Source: Reyranella massiliensis 521
GTDB taxonomy: Bacteria; Pseudomonadota; Alphaproteobacteria; Reyranellales; Reyranellaceae
Length of the DNA stretch: 64,000 bases
Direction: 5' to 3'
NCBI RefSeq assembly: GCF_000312425.1
Contig: NZ_HE997181.1
Location: 902,002-966,001, forward strand
The position numbers and the translations under genes were made by a program. Shown here piece by piece: positions 36,206-44,163 of this stretch. Within the stretch, counting starts at the first letter, position 1; every line of letters begins with the position of its first letter. Below the pieces are notes generated by a model. It did no database searches. It was given only the letters and a program-made list of their open reading frames with translations, and was not told the origin of the DNA.

Positions 36206-37374
36206 AGGGTCGCGATGGCCTTTGCGTCGCGGAGAGAGGCGATATCCGTATCGCTATAGCCCACTTCGCGCATGATCTCGACCGTGTGTTCGCCCACCAT
36301 GGGGGACTTGCGCCGCGTCTCGACGGGAGCGTCGGAGAGCTTGATAGGATTGGCCGCCGACTTCACCGGGCCAATGCCGGGATAGTCGATTTCGAGCACG
36401 CTGCCGCGCGCCTCGGCATGTGCGCTCACCATGACGTCGCTCACCTTGTAGGCGGCGCCGCAGGCCATGCCGGCCGGAATGAGCTTGTCGAGCAGCTCGT
36501 CTGCCGTGTGCTCCATGAAATAGGCTTCGATCATCGGCTCCAGGATGGCGCGGTTGGCGACACGGTCAGCATTGGTGGCGAAGCGCTTGTCGGCCAGCCA
36601 TTCCTGCTTGCCGAGCGCCGTGCAGAGCAGCCGCCAGAAGGCATCGTTGGTTCCTGCGACGAAGATCGGCCGCGTCTTGGTCGGGAAGACGCGCAGCGGC
36701 GACAGGATCGAGTTGGAGGTGCCCATGCGGACGGGGTCCTCGCCGGTGCGGCCCTGGTTGGTGATCCAGTGGCTCATCATGTGCATGCCGACGTCGAACA
36801 GCGACAGGTCGAGCCGTTGGCCCTTGCCGGTCTTGTGCCGGCCCAGCAATGCGAAGGCAATGCCAGCCGCGCAGAACGAGCCGGTGCAATAGTCGATCGC
36901 GGCGGTGCCGACGCGGCACATCTCACCACCGTCCGGGCCGGTCGCGTCCATCAGGCCGATCTCGGCCTGGATGCAGGGATCGTAGCCGGCACGGCCTGCA
37001 TAGGGGCCGGTCTGGCCGTAGCCCGAGACCGAGGCATAGATCAGGCGCTCGTTCTCCTTGGAGACGGTATCCCAGCCGAAACCCAGCTTGTCGATGACGC
37101 CCGGCGTGAAGGCTTCCATGAACACGTCAGCCTTGCGCACCAGGCGCATCAGCACGTCGCGGCCACCCTGGGTGCGCAGGTCGAGCGCGAGGCCGCGCTT
37201 GTTGCGATTCATCGAAGGCACCCAGGCGCCGTCGAAATGCGGGCGGAAATGCTCGCCGTTCAACGGCTCGACCTTGATCACATCGGCGCCCATGTCGCCC
37301 AGGATCTGGCCGGCGGTCGGTCCGGCGATGACTTGCGTGAGGTCGAGAACGAGCGTGTCGGAAAGCGGCAGCAT
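36202..37374 (-). CDS. CaiB/BaiF-type (class III) CoA-transferase
   Basis: 390-residue class III CoA-transferase. VLDLTQVIAGPTAGQILGDMGADVIKVEP is the classic N-terminus, and SLFDVGMHMMSHW and the Asp in YDPCIQAEIG (about residue 157 region) fit the active site. An AGGAGG lies 12 nt before ATG 37374; a GTG ten codons upstream (37404) is the alternative. It overlaps the deacetylase-like gene by 4 bp. Transfers CoA between carboxylic acids; donor and acceptor unknown. Confidence 0.9.
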   Translation of the reverse strand: MLPLSDTLVLDLTQVIAGPTAGQILGDMGADVIKVEPLNGEHFRPHFDGAWVPSMNRNKRGLALDLRTQGGRDVLMRLVRKADVFMEAFTPGVIDKLGFGWDTVSKENERLIYASVSGYGQTGPYAGRAGYDPCIQAEIGLMDATGPDGGEMCRVGTAAIDYCTGSFCAAGIAFALLGRHKTGKGQRLDLSLFDVGMHMMSHWITNQGRTGEDPVRMGTSNSILSPLRVFPTKTRPIFVAGTNDAFWRLLCTALGKQEWLADKRFATNADRVANRAILEPMIEAYFMEHTADELLDKLIPAGMACGAAYKVSDVMVSAHAEARGSVLEIDYPGIGPVKSAANPIKLSDAPVETRRKSPMVGEHTVEIMREVGYSDTDIASLRDAKAIATL

Positions 37375-37494
37375 GGGCGTGAAATTCCTCCTGGAGGGCA
37401 GCACCCTTGCAAGACCCAGACCTGCCGCTCAAGCACTTCGTTTCGCTGGCTGGCATTTGCTATGGTCGCGCGTTCCGTCTTGCCTGGAGTTGCC

Positions 37495-38736
37495 ATGAAG
37501 TCCGCAGAACGCCCCAATCTTCGCGTCGATTTCGACCGCTTGTGGTCGAGCCTGATGGAGCTAGGCCAGATCGGCGGCACCGAGAAGGGCGGCGTTTGCC
37601 GCATCGCGTTGACCGACCTCGACCGGCAAGGACGCGACCTCTTCGTGCGTTGGGCGAAGGAGGCGGGCTGTACCATCAAGGTCGACCAGCTCGGCAACAT
37701 CTTCGCCCGCCGCGAAGGCCGCGATCCCACCAAGCCACCCGTCATGACCGGCAGCCATCTCGATACCCAGCCGACCGGCGGCAAGTTCGATGGCGCCTAT
37801 GGCGTGATGGCTGGACTGGAAGTGTTGCGCGTGCTGCACGACTCCAACTACGTCACGGAGGCGCCGATCGAGGTCGCGGTCTGGACCAACGAAGAGGGGT
37901 GCCGCTTCGCGCCGGCCATGGTGGCCTCGGGCGTGTTCGGCGGTGCCTTCGAACTCGACTATGCGCTGGCCATCAAGGATCGTGAGGGCGTCACCTTCGG
38001 CGAGGCGCTGAAGAAGATCGGCTACGACGGCAAGGAGCCCGTCGGCGGCCGCAAGGTCGGCGCCTTCTTCGAGGCGCATATCGAGCAGGGGCCGATCCTC
38101 GAGCGCGAAAAGAAGACGATCGGCGTCGTCACGGGTGCGCAGGGGCAGCGCTGGTACGAGATCAACTGGACGGGCATGGAAAGCCACGCTGGCACGACCC
38201 CCATGGAAGGCCGTCGCGATGCGCTGGTCGGCGCCGCCGAACTGATCGTCGAGGCCCGTCGCATCGGCAACCGGCCGAACGGACGGTCCACGGTAGGGGT
38301 GATCGATAGCCTGCCGCAGGCCCGCAACACCATCCCCGGCCGCGTGTTCATGACGCTCGACTTCCGCCATCCCGACAACGACGAACTCACCAGGATGGAT
38401 GCCGACATGCGCGCGGCCGCGGCGGAGATCGCCAAGCGCCATCGCCTCGACGTGAAGATCGAACAGATCTGGCACTTCCCGGCATCGCCCTTCGCCAAGG
38501 AGCTGGTCGATTCAGTGCGTCGCGGCGCGCAGCAGGCGGGTTACGCCCATATGGATATTGTGAGCGGCGCCGGTCACGACGCCTGCTATGTCAGCCGCGT
38601 CGCGCCGACCGCCATGGTCTTCGTGCCATGCAAGGACGGCATCAGCCACAACGAGATCGAAGACGCGACTCGCGACGATGTCGGGGCCGGCGCGCAGATC
38701 CTTCTGCAGGCGATGGTCGATACCGCCAACAAGTAG
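37495..38736 (+). CDS. M20-type Zn-dependent amidohydrolase (hydantoinase/carbamoylase family)
   Basis: 413 aa. Metal-binding segments GSHLDTQPTGGKFDGAYG (about 81-98), WTNEEGCRFAP (about 126-136), AHIEQGP and SGAGHDACY match N-carbamoyl-L-amino acid hydrolase/allantoate amidohydrolase enzymes; the insert dimerisation domain is present. Start ATG 37495 was chosen because the open frame upstream is antisense to the CoA-transferase. It sits 13 bp before the BenE gene. Could act on N-carbamoyl or ureido acids; exact substrate not visible. Confidence 0.87.
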   Translation: MKSAERPNLRVDFDRLWSSLMELGQIGGTEKGGVCRIALTDLDRQGRDLFVRWAKEAGCTIKVDQLGNIFARREGRDPTKPPVMTGSHLDTQPTGGKFDGAYGVMAGLEVLRVLHDSNYVTEAPIEVAVWTNEEGCRFAPAMVASGVFGGAFELDYALAIKDREGVTFGEALKKIGYDGKEPVGGRKVGAFFEAHIEQGPILEREKKTIGVVTGAQGQRWYEINWTGMESHAGTTPMEGRRDALVGAAELIVEARRIGNRPNGRSTVGVIDSLPQARNTIPGRVFMTLDFRHPDNDELTRMDADMRAAAAEIAKRHRLDVKIEQIWHFPASPFAKELVDSVRRGAQQAGYAHMDIVSGAGHDACYVSRVAPTAMVFVPCKDGISHNEIEDATRDDVGAGAQILLQAMVDTANK

Positions 38737-38749
38737 AGTAGAGGCTGTC

Positions 38750-39907
38750 GTGAAATCGGGGGGATTTGTTTCGGTCGCGACCGCTGCCTTGGTCGCGACC
38801 ATCGCCGGCGCGGGCGGCACGCTGCCCATCATCCTGGCAGCGGCCCAGGCGGTCGGCGCCACGCCGGAGCAGGCGAGTTCGTGGGTCTCGGGCCTGTCGC
38901 TTGCTACCGCATTCAGCGCCCTGGTGCTGAGCGTCCGCTATCGCATGCCCATCATTGCCGCCTGGTCGACGCCAGGCGCAGCGCTGATCGCCTCGACCAC
39001 CGGCGTGCCGAGCTTCGCGGCCGCCGTGGGGGCCTTCGTACTGGCGGCCGTGCTGATCCTGCTCACCGCCGCGGTGCGGCCGCTTGGCCGGCTGATCGAG
39101 AGGATTCCGGCCAGCATTGCGGCCGCCATGCTGGCGGGCATTCTGCTGCGCCTCGTAATGGCGATGATCGAGCATGTCCCGACCTCACCGCTGCTGGTGC
39201 TGCCGCTGCTCGTCCTGTTCCTGGTCGTGCGCGCGTTCCTGCCGGCGCTGGCGTCATTGATCGTACTGGTGGCCGGCGGCCTGCTCGCCTGGTCGCTTGG
39301 CCTTGTGAAGCCGTTGCCGCCGATCGGGTTCACCTCCATCGAGCTCACCGCGCCAGCCTGGGATCTTGCGACCCTGATCGGGCTCGGCGTGCCGCTCTAT
39401 CTTGTGACGATGGCATCGCAGAACCTGCCGGGATTCGCCGTGCTGCGGGCCTCGGGTTATCAGCCGCCGACCCAGCCCATCCTCGCCGTCACGGGCGCGG
39501 CATCGCTCGGCACGGCCTTCATGGGCGCCCACACATCCAACCTCGCCGCGATCTCGGCGGCGCTCTGCACTGGCCCCGATGCTCATCCCGATCCGGCGAA
39601 GCGCTGGATGACCGGACCGTTCTACGCGCTGTTCTGGGGATTGATCGCCGTGTTCGGGGCCTCGCTGGTCGGCCTGTTCGGCGCGCTGCCGCCAGCGCTG
39701 CTGGCCACGGTCGCAGGCACGGCATTGTTGGGCTCGATGGCGAGTGCCATGGGCAGCGCCTTGGCCGGTGATCAGGACCGGCTGGCCGCAGCCGGCACGC
39801 TCGCAGTTACCGTCTCGGGCGTCACCTTGATGGGCGTGGGCTCCGCCTTCTGGGGGCTCGTCTTCGGTCTCCTGATCCTCGGTATCGACAGGGCCGTAAA
39901 GCGCTGA
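38750..39907 (+). CDS. benE: Benzoate/H+ symporter, BenE family
   Basis: 385-residue membrane protein with about twelve helices. The BenE pattern is clear: AAWSTPGAALIAS (about 69-81), TMASQNLPGFAVLRASGYQPP and FMGAHTSNLAAISAALCTGPDAHPDPAKRW (about 265-300). GTG 38750 follows GAGG and leaves 13 bp after the amidohydrolase. Predicted to bring benzoate in with protons. The box-type benzoate genes at 53511-58780 would use the substrate. Confidence 0.9.
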   Translation: MKSGGFVSVATAALVATIAGAGGTLPIILAAAQAVGATPEQASSWVSGLSLATAFSALVLSVRYRMPIIAAWSTPGAALIASTTGVPSFAAAVGAFVLAAVLILLTAAVRPLGRLIERIPASIAAAMLAGILLRLVMAMIEHVPTSPLLVLPLLVLFLVVRAFLPALASLIVLVAGGLLAWSLGLVKPLPPIGFTSIELTAPAWDLATLIGLGVPLYLVTMASQNLPGFAVLRASGYQPPTQPILAVTGAASLGTAFMGAHTSNLAAISAALCTGPDAHPDPAKRWMTGPFYALFWGLIAVFGASLVGLFGALPPALLATVAGTALLGSMASAMGSALAGDQDRLAAAGTLAVTVSGVTLMGVGSAFWGLVFGLLILGIDRAVKR

Positions 39908-39916
39908 CTGTCTCTG

Positions 39917-39945
39917 TTGACAATATATAAGTACATACTTATATA
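39917..39945 (+). promoter_or_regulatory. Consensus-like promoter of the arsR-type gene
   Basis: -35 TTGACA (39917-39922), 17-bp spacer, -10 TATATA (39940-39945). The expected transcription start is about 39952, which is the A of the ATG, so the mRNA may be leaderless. No Shine-Dalgarno is visible before that ATG, in agreement. Confidence 0.75.
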
Positions 39946-39948
39946 TTG
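39921..39948. promoter_or_regulatory. Perfect 28-bp palindromic operator
   Basis: Arms CAATATATAAGTA and TACTTATATATTG separated by CA, with no mismatch. It fills the space between and over the -35 and -10 elements, 3 bp before the ArsR-family start. Probably the binding site of that regulator for self-repression (inference). Confidence 0.8.
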
Positions 39949-39951
39949 GTC

Positions 39952-40311
39952 ATGTCATCCCTAGGCGATATCGCCACCGTTATGCGCACCCTGGCCGATC
40001 CGACGCGGCGGGCGGTGTTCGAACAAATCGCGACTGCCGGCGAGCTCACGGTCGGGGCGCTGACGGCGCGCAACGACGTCTCCCAGCCGGCAATTTCGCA
40101 GCATGTCCGGTCGCTCAAGGAAGCCGGCCTGCTCAGCGAACGCCGCGAGGGCCGGAACATCCATTATCGCTGCGAGCCGCGCGGGCTCGCACCGCTGGTC
40201 GACTGGCTGGGTGTCTACGGCGTCTTCTGGCGCGAACGCTTCACCAACCTGAAGTCCCTGCTCGAGGAGATGGACAATGACCAACCCGAACCGAGGCGCC
40301 GCGGTGACTGA
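39952..40311 (+). CDS. ArsR-family winged-helix regulator
   Basis: 119 aa. The winged helix reads TLADPTRRAVFEQIATAGELTVGALTARNDVSQPAISQHVRSLKEAGLLSERREGRNIHYR (about 11-71). It has no cysteine metal-sensing motif, so it belongs to the non-metal branch usually paired with an SRPBCC protein. Its coding end overlaps that SRPBCC gene by 35 bp. ATG 39952 is chosen because it sits at the predicted transcription start. Confidence 0.9.
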   Translation: MSSLGDIATVMRTLADPTRRAVFEQIATAGELTVGALTARNDVSQPAISQHVRSLKEAGLLSERREGRNIHYRCEPRGLAPLVDWLGVYGVFWRERFTNLKSLLEEMDNDQPEPRRRGD

Positions 40312-40741
40312 GGTCGTGCGCGACATCGTGGTCGAAGAGGTTCTGCCGCACTCTCCCGAGAAGATCTGGCGTGCTTTGACCGCGGCCGAATTGCTCGCAC
40401 GCTGGCTGATGCCCAGCGACTTCGAGCCCATCGTCGGCAAGCGCTTCCATTTCCGTACCCAGCCGATGGGCGACTGGGACGGCGTCGTCCACTGCGAGGT
40501 TCTTGAAGTCGTACCGTTGAAGCGACTCGTCTATAGCTGGAAGGGCGGCTCCAAGAACAATGCCAAGTACGGATCGGAGCTTGATAGCGTTGCCACCTGG
40601 ACGCTCGAACCCGCGGGCTCCGGGACGCGCCTGAAGCTCGTGCATTCGGGGTTCCGGTCGCCGGAGAACGATTTTGCCTACGATACGATGAAGTCCGGCT
40701 GGGGCCGCATCATGGCGCGGATTGCCGAGATTGCGGCGTAA
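40277..40741 (+). CDS. SRPBCC/AHSA1-family protein
   Basis: 154-residue START-like protein of the activator-of-Hsp90-ATPase-1 domain group: VEEVLPHSPEKIWRALTAAELLARWLMPSDFEPIVGKRFHFRTQP (about 18-63) is the family opening. Such proteins bind hydrophobic ligands in a cavity and are often the only target of the ArsR regulator encoded upstream. Overlaps arsR-type gene (35 bp, different frame) and the convergent carboxymuconolactone-decarboxylase gene (32 bp). Ligand unknown. Confidence 0.85.
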   Translation: MTNPNRGAAVTEVVRDIVVEEVLPHSPEKIWRALTAAELLARWLMPSDFEPIVGKRFHFRTQPMGDWDGVVHCEVLEVVPLKRLVYSWKGGSKNNAKYGSELDSVATWTLEPAGSGTRLKLVHSGFRSPENDFAYDTMKSGWGRIMARIAEIAA

Positions 40742-41279
40742 GCGGGAAACGTGCGGCATAGGCTTCGAGCGGCAGCTCCAGTCCGCGGCACAAGAAGCTG
40801 ATCGTGTGGTAGTAGCCCACCAGCGCAATCGTCTCGAGTATCTGCGTCTCGTCGAAGTGCACGGCGAGGACATTCCAGGTCGATGTCGCAATCGTGCGAT
40901 GGTCGACCAGATCGTCGACGACGGCGATCAGGGCTTGCTCGTCTTGCGTCCAGCAGGGCGCATCGGCCGGGCCGTGCACAAGGGCCGCGACCTGATCGGT
41001 ATCCAAGGCCACGCGGTTCGCGAAGAAGGCGACGTGGACGCCCCATTCGTATTCGCAGCCCAGCCGGGCCGTGGTGCGGTCGATGACGATTTCGCGCTGA
41101 CGCAGCGAAAGGGCGCCTTTGTCGAGCAGGCCGCCGGCGAACATCTTGCCGAACACGCGAGGGTTCCTGGCCATCGTGCGGAACAGGATCAGCGGCTCCA
41201 CGTCCTTGGGCATGATACGGTCGAGTTCAGCGGCGATCGTGGGGGGATAGGGCGCTTCGGCCGGGGCGATGCGGGGCAT
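40710..41279 (-). CDS. Carboxymuconolactone decarboxylase/AhpD-like protein
   Basis: 189 aa with the CMD fold: IVIDRTTARLGCEYEWGVHVAFF (about 64-86) is the active-site helix. It has a single Cys with CEYEWGVH where AhpD peroxidases have CxxC, so it is not a classical disulfide peroxidase. Divergent from an HxlR-type regulator across 83 bp holding two inverted repeats. It probably acts on a small ring or lactone compound, or in redox defence. Confidence 0.82.
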   Translation of the reverse strand: MPRIAPAEAPYPPTIAAELDRIMPKDVEPLILFRTMARNPRVFGKMFAGGLLDKGALSLRQREIVIDRTTARLGCEYEWGVHVAFFANRVALDTDQVAALVHGPADAPCWTQDEQALIAVVDDLVDHRTIATSTWNVLAVHFDETQILETIALVGYYHTISFLCRGLELPLEAYAARFPLTPQSRQSAP

Positions 41280-41295
41280 GGCGGGTCTCCGTTTG

Positions 41296-41314
41296 TGCTA
41301 CAGATTACGTAGCA
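41296..41314. promoter_or_regulatory. Operator 1 between CMD and HxlR genes
   Basis: Inverted repeat TGCTAC-N7-GTAGCA, perfect arms. It lies 16 bp upstream of the CMD start. Confidence 0.55.
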
Positions 41315-41328
41315 ACGGCCAGGCGTCA

Positions 41329-41349
41329 TTGCTACAGAAATTGTAGTAA
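41329..41349. promoter_or_regulatory. Operator 2 between CMD and HxlR genes
   Basis: Inverted repeat TTGCTACA-N5-TGTAGTAA with one mismatch, the same half-site as operator 1. Centres are about 34 bp apart, near three helical turns. It lies 13 bp before the HxlR start. Both sites probably bind the HxlR protein and control both genes. Confidence 0.55.
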
Positions 41350-41362
41350 CGGAGTGAAATAG

Positions 41363-41674
41363 ATGGTGAAGCGCGTTCGCGGTTCGCAGACAGGCCGGCC
41401 GATCATGCGGCTGCTCGATCTGCTGGGCCGGCGCTGGACCCTGCGCATCGTCTGGGAGCTGCGCGAGGAACCGAAGCGTTTCCGCGATCTGCAGGACCGG
41501 ATCGGCGCCAGCCCGACCATCGTGAACACCCGACTGGCCGAACTGCGCGAGGCGAAGCTGGTCGAACTCGACGATGCCGTGGGTTATCGCCTCACGGCGC
41601 TGGGCCGCGAGCTGCTGCAGCTCTTTCTGCCTCTGCACACCTGGTCGGAAAAGTGGGCAAAAGCGGCCGGATGA
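41363..41674 (+). CDS. HxlR-family winged-helix regulator
   Basis: 103 aa. IMRLLDLLGRRWTLRIVWELREEPKRFRDLQDRIGASPTIVNTRLAELREAKLV (about 14-67) is a full HxlR domain. There is no cysteine, so a thiol switch as in HypR is not possible; ligand binding is more likely. Divergent from the CMD gene with two shared operators. Its stop abuts the sorB stop (41674/41675), convergent. Confidence 0.9.
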   Translation: MVKRVRGSQTGRPIMRLLDLLGRRWTLRIVWELREEPKRFRDLQDRIGASPTIVNTRLAELREAKLVELDDAVGYRLTALGRELLQLFLPLHTWSEKWAKAAG

Positions 41675-42109
41675 CTACTTCAGAAATGGGTTGTCGCTTC
41701 CACGACCCTTGCGACGGGGCGGGAAATGTTCGGCGAGATAGTCGAGGATTTCGGCACGGTCCTCGGCCTTCACCGGTGGCATGCGGTGCTTTTCGAGCAT
41801 CAGGTCGATGGTCGAATCCCAGAGGTCGCGCGTCAGCCCCTGCGCCTTGATCAGCGCCACGCCATGGCAGGCGGTGCAGGTATAGAAGGTGATCTCCCGG
41901 CCCTTGCCGTCGGGCAGATCGTCGACCGTGTCGTTGTGCGGCGGCGGCTTGCCTTTGTCGGGATCGACCGGCGGCGCTTCCACCTTGGGCGCCGGCGGCA
42001 CGTAGACATACTGCTTGCGGCCCAACTCGCCCGCGCGATCGAGGGCGAGGAGCAGAAACGTCGTCGTCAAGGTGATGACGACGACGTGTGTCATGGTGAG
42101 CCGGCTCAA
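41675..42109 (-). CDS. sorB: Sulfite dehydrogenase cytochrome c subunit
   Basis: 144 aa. An N-terminal hydrophobic signal or anchor (about 6-24), a Pro-rich stretch, then a single c-haem site CTACH (about residue 78) and a distal Met in HRMPPV. This is the pattern of SorB, which takes electrons from SorA. TTG 42109 overlaps the sorA stop (TTGA); an ATG five codons later is possible. Periplasmic. Confidence 0.85.
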   Translation of the reverse strand: MSRLTMTHVVVITLTTTFLLLALDRAGELGRKQYVYVPPAPKVEAPPVDPDKGKPPPHNDTVDDLPDGKGREITFYTCTACHGVALIKAQGLTRDLWDSTIDLMLEKHRMPPVKAEDRAEILDYLAEHFPPRRKGRGSDNPFLK

Positions 42110-43341
42110 GATTCGACGAGCACCCGGATGCGGTTGATCGGATTGGCGCCGTAGCCTTGCGGGTTCCAGTTAGCGGCGGCGAAGGGCTGCGTCACGCCTT
42201 TGCTGTCCGTCGCCTTGGCCCAGACTTCGTAGTAGCCCGCAGTCGGCAGATCGATCGATGCAGTGAAACGCTGCCAGGCGAACTTGTTGGCGGGCGGATT
42301 GATTTTGGCGCTCTTCCAGGTGACGCCATAGTCGGTCGAGATGTCGACCGTCTTGACGTCGTAATCGCCGGCCCAGGCATGGCCACGCAGGTCGAGCTTG
42401 CGTGTGCCGGCCGCGAGCTTGGTGCCGTCGGCCGGAAAGGTGATGACCGACCGCACGGGCATTGATTCGAGGATCGCCATGTCCTTGGCGTCGCCCTTGC
42501 TGCCGGGCACGATCGGGGTCTTCGGTACACGGTAGGAGAAGCCGCCCATGCCGGGACCGTCATGCTCCTTGTCGCGCACCCAGATGCGCTTCAGCCACTT
42601 GGTCGACGCCGAGGCCGGCCAGCCCGGCACGACGAGGCGTACGGGCGCGCCGTGGATCAGCGGGATGTCCTGGCCATTCAGCTTGAAGGCGATCAGCGTG
42701 TGCTCTTCCATCGCCTTGGCCATCGGTACGCCGCGCGAGATGCTGGGCTTGTCGGTTTCGCCGGCGAGCGTCGGATCGGCGCCATAGTGGCCCGTGTACG
42801 TGGCCGACGGCTTCACGCCGGCCGCCTTCAGCACATCGGCCAGGCGTACGCCGGTCCATTGCGGGCAGCCCGCGCCGCCGTTGGTCCACTGATTACCCCG
42901 CGCTTCGGGCGAGAAGAAGGAGCGGCCGTTGCCGCCACATTCCAGCATCAGATTGTAGGTGACGTTGGGGAAGCGGCTCGCCAGCTCGCCGACGCTGATC
43001 TCCAGCGGCGTATTCACTTCGCCGTCGATCTTGATCTTCCAGGCCTTGGGATCGCCCGTCACGTCGGGGACCTGGCCATTGTTGCGGATGAAGAGCTTGG
43101 CCGTCGGCGTGACGTCGTCGTCCAGCAGCTCGGCCTGCGTCTCGGCGACCAGCGGCTTGTCGCCAAGGATCGCGAGCTTGGCCTTGCCATCCATTTCGAG
43201 GAGCTTGGGTCCCTTGGCTGCAGCAGGCGCGCCTTGCGCTAGTGCCGCGCCAACTGGCGGCAATGAAGCACCGACTGTTGCCATCCCGACTCCCTTCAGC
43301 AGGTTACGTCGCGACGCCTTGATTGTTCCCGTTCTCGGCAT
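42106..43341 (-). CDS. sorA: Sulfite dehydrogenase molybdopterin subunit
   Basis: 411-residue Moco enzyme of the sulfite oxidase family. Tat signal SRRNLLKGVGMATVGA at the N-terminus; the Mo-ligand Cys is in NLMLECGGNGRSFF; the C-terminal Mo-co dimerisation domain starts near residue 285. ATG 43341 follows GGGAGGA at 5 bp and is preferred over a start six codons upstream. Oxidises sulfite to sulfate in the periplasm and passes electrons to SorB. It follows the polyamine-type ABC permease by only 30 bp. Confidence 0.9.
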   Translation of the reverse strand: MPRTGTIKASRRNLLKGVGMATVGASLPPVGAALAQGAPAAAKGPKLLEMDGKAKLAILGDKPLVAETQAELLDDDVTPTAKLFIRNNGQVPDVTGDPKAWKIKIDGEVNTPLEISVGELASRFPNVTYNLMLECGGNGRSFFSPEARGNQWTNGGAGCPQWTGVRLADVLKAAGVKPSATYTGHYGADPTLAGETDKPSISRGVPMAKAMEEHTLIAFKLNGQDIPLIHGAPVRLVVPGWPASASTKWLKRIWVRDKEHDGPGMGGFSYRVPKTPIVPGSKGDAKDMAILESMPVRSVITFPADGTKLAAGTRKLDLRGHAWAGDYDVKTVDISTDYGVTWKSAKINPPANKFAWQRFTASIDLPTAGYYEVWAKATDSKGVTQPFAAANWNPQGYGANPINRIRVLVES

Positions 43342-43371
43342 TTTTTCCTCCCAGGACACCGAATTCTTAGC

Positions 43372-44163
43372 TCAAACTCTCCGTCGCGTCAGCCAGCCCG
43401 ACAGGATCAATGCACAGGCCGCCACGCAGACGATGATGGTGGCCAGTACGTTAATTTGCGGATCGACGCCGAGGCGGACGCTGGAATAGACGCGCATCGG
43501 CAGGGTTTGCGACTGCGCGCCGGCCACGAACTGCGTCAGGATCAAATCGTCTAACGACAATGTGAAGGCGAGCAGCCAGCCAGAACCGACGGCTGGCGCG
43601 ATCAGCGGCAGGGTGATGGTGCGGAAGGTCGTCCACGGCGTCGCGCCGAGATCCATCGCGGCCTCTTCGAGCGAGCGATCGAAGTCGGCAAGCCGCGCCT
43701 GCACGACGATGGCGACGAAAGCGATGGAAAAGGTCGTGTGCGCGAGGGCGATGGTCAGGAAGCCGCGGTCGGGTCCGCCAAAAATCTGCTCCGAGCCTAC
43801 GAAAAGCAGCAGCATGGAAATGCCCATTACAACTTCGGGCATCACCATGGGCGCGATGACCAGGCTGCCGAACAGCGTGCGGCCGAAGAAGAAGGGTGCC
43901 CGGGCGAGGGCATAGCCGGCGGCGAGGCCGATGGCGGCAGCGGCCGTGGCGCTCACAAGAGCGATGCGGAGCGACAGCCAGGCGGCGTCGAGCATTGCCT
44001 CGTTGGCGAACAGCGCCTGCCACCATTTGGTGGAGAAGCCTGCCCAGACCGTGACCAGCCGCGATTCGTTGAACGAATAGACGATCACCAGAACGATGGG
44101 CAGGTAGAGGAAGGCGTAGCCGAAGGCGAGCGCCGTGAAGGCGAATCGGGCGCGGCCGTTCAT
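43372..44163 (-). CDS. potI: Spermidine/putrescine-type ABC permease
   Basis: 263 aa with six helices. The EAA loop SLEEAAMDLGATPWTTFRTITLPLIAPA (about 163-190) fits PotC/PotI permeases. Joined to the other permease by a 4-bp overlap. It is the last gene of the four-gene importer potF-G-H-I order. Specificity for polyamines rests on the binding protein. Confidence 0.87.
   Translation of the reverse strand: MNGRARFAFTALAFGYAFLYLPIVLVIVYSFNESRLVTVWAGFSTKWWQALFANEAMLDAAWLSLRIALVSATAAAAIGLAAGYALARAPFFFGRTLFGSLVIAPMVMPEVVMGISMLLLFVGSEQIFGGPDRGFLTIALAHTTFSIAFVAIVVQARLADFDRSLEEAAMDLGATPWTTFRTITLPLIAPAVGSGWLLAFTLSLDDLILTQFVAGAQSQTLPMRVYSSVRLGVDPQINVLATIIVCVAACALILSGWLTRRRV

Noticed and set aside
36286..37494. 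Long N-terminal extension of the M20-type amidohydrolase frame
   Set aside because: It runs antisense through the CoA-transferase gene and has no family match; ATG 37495 gives the normal protein.
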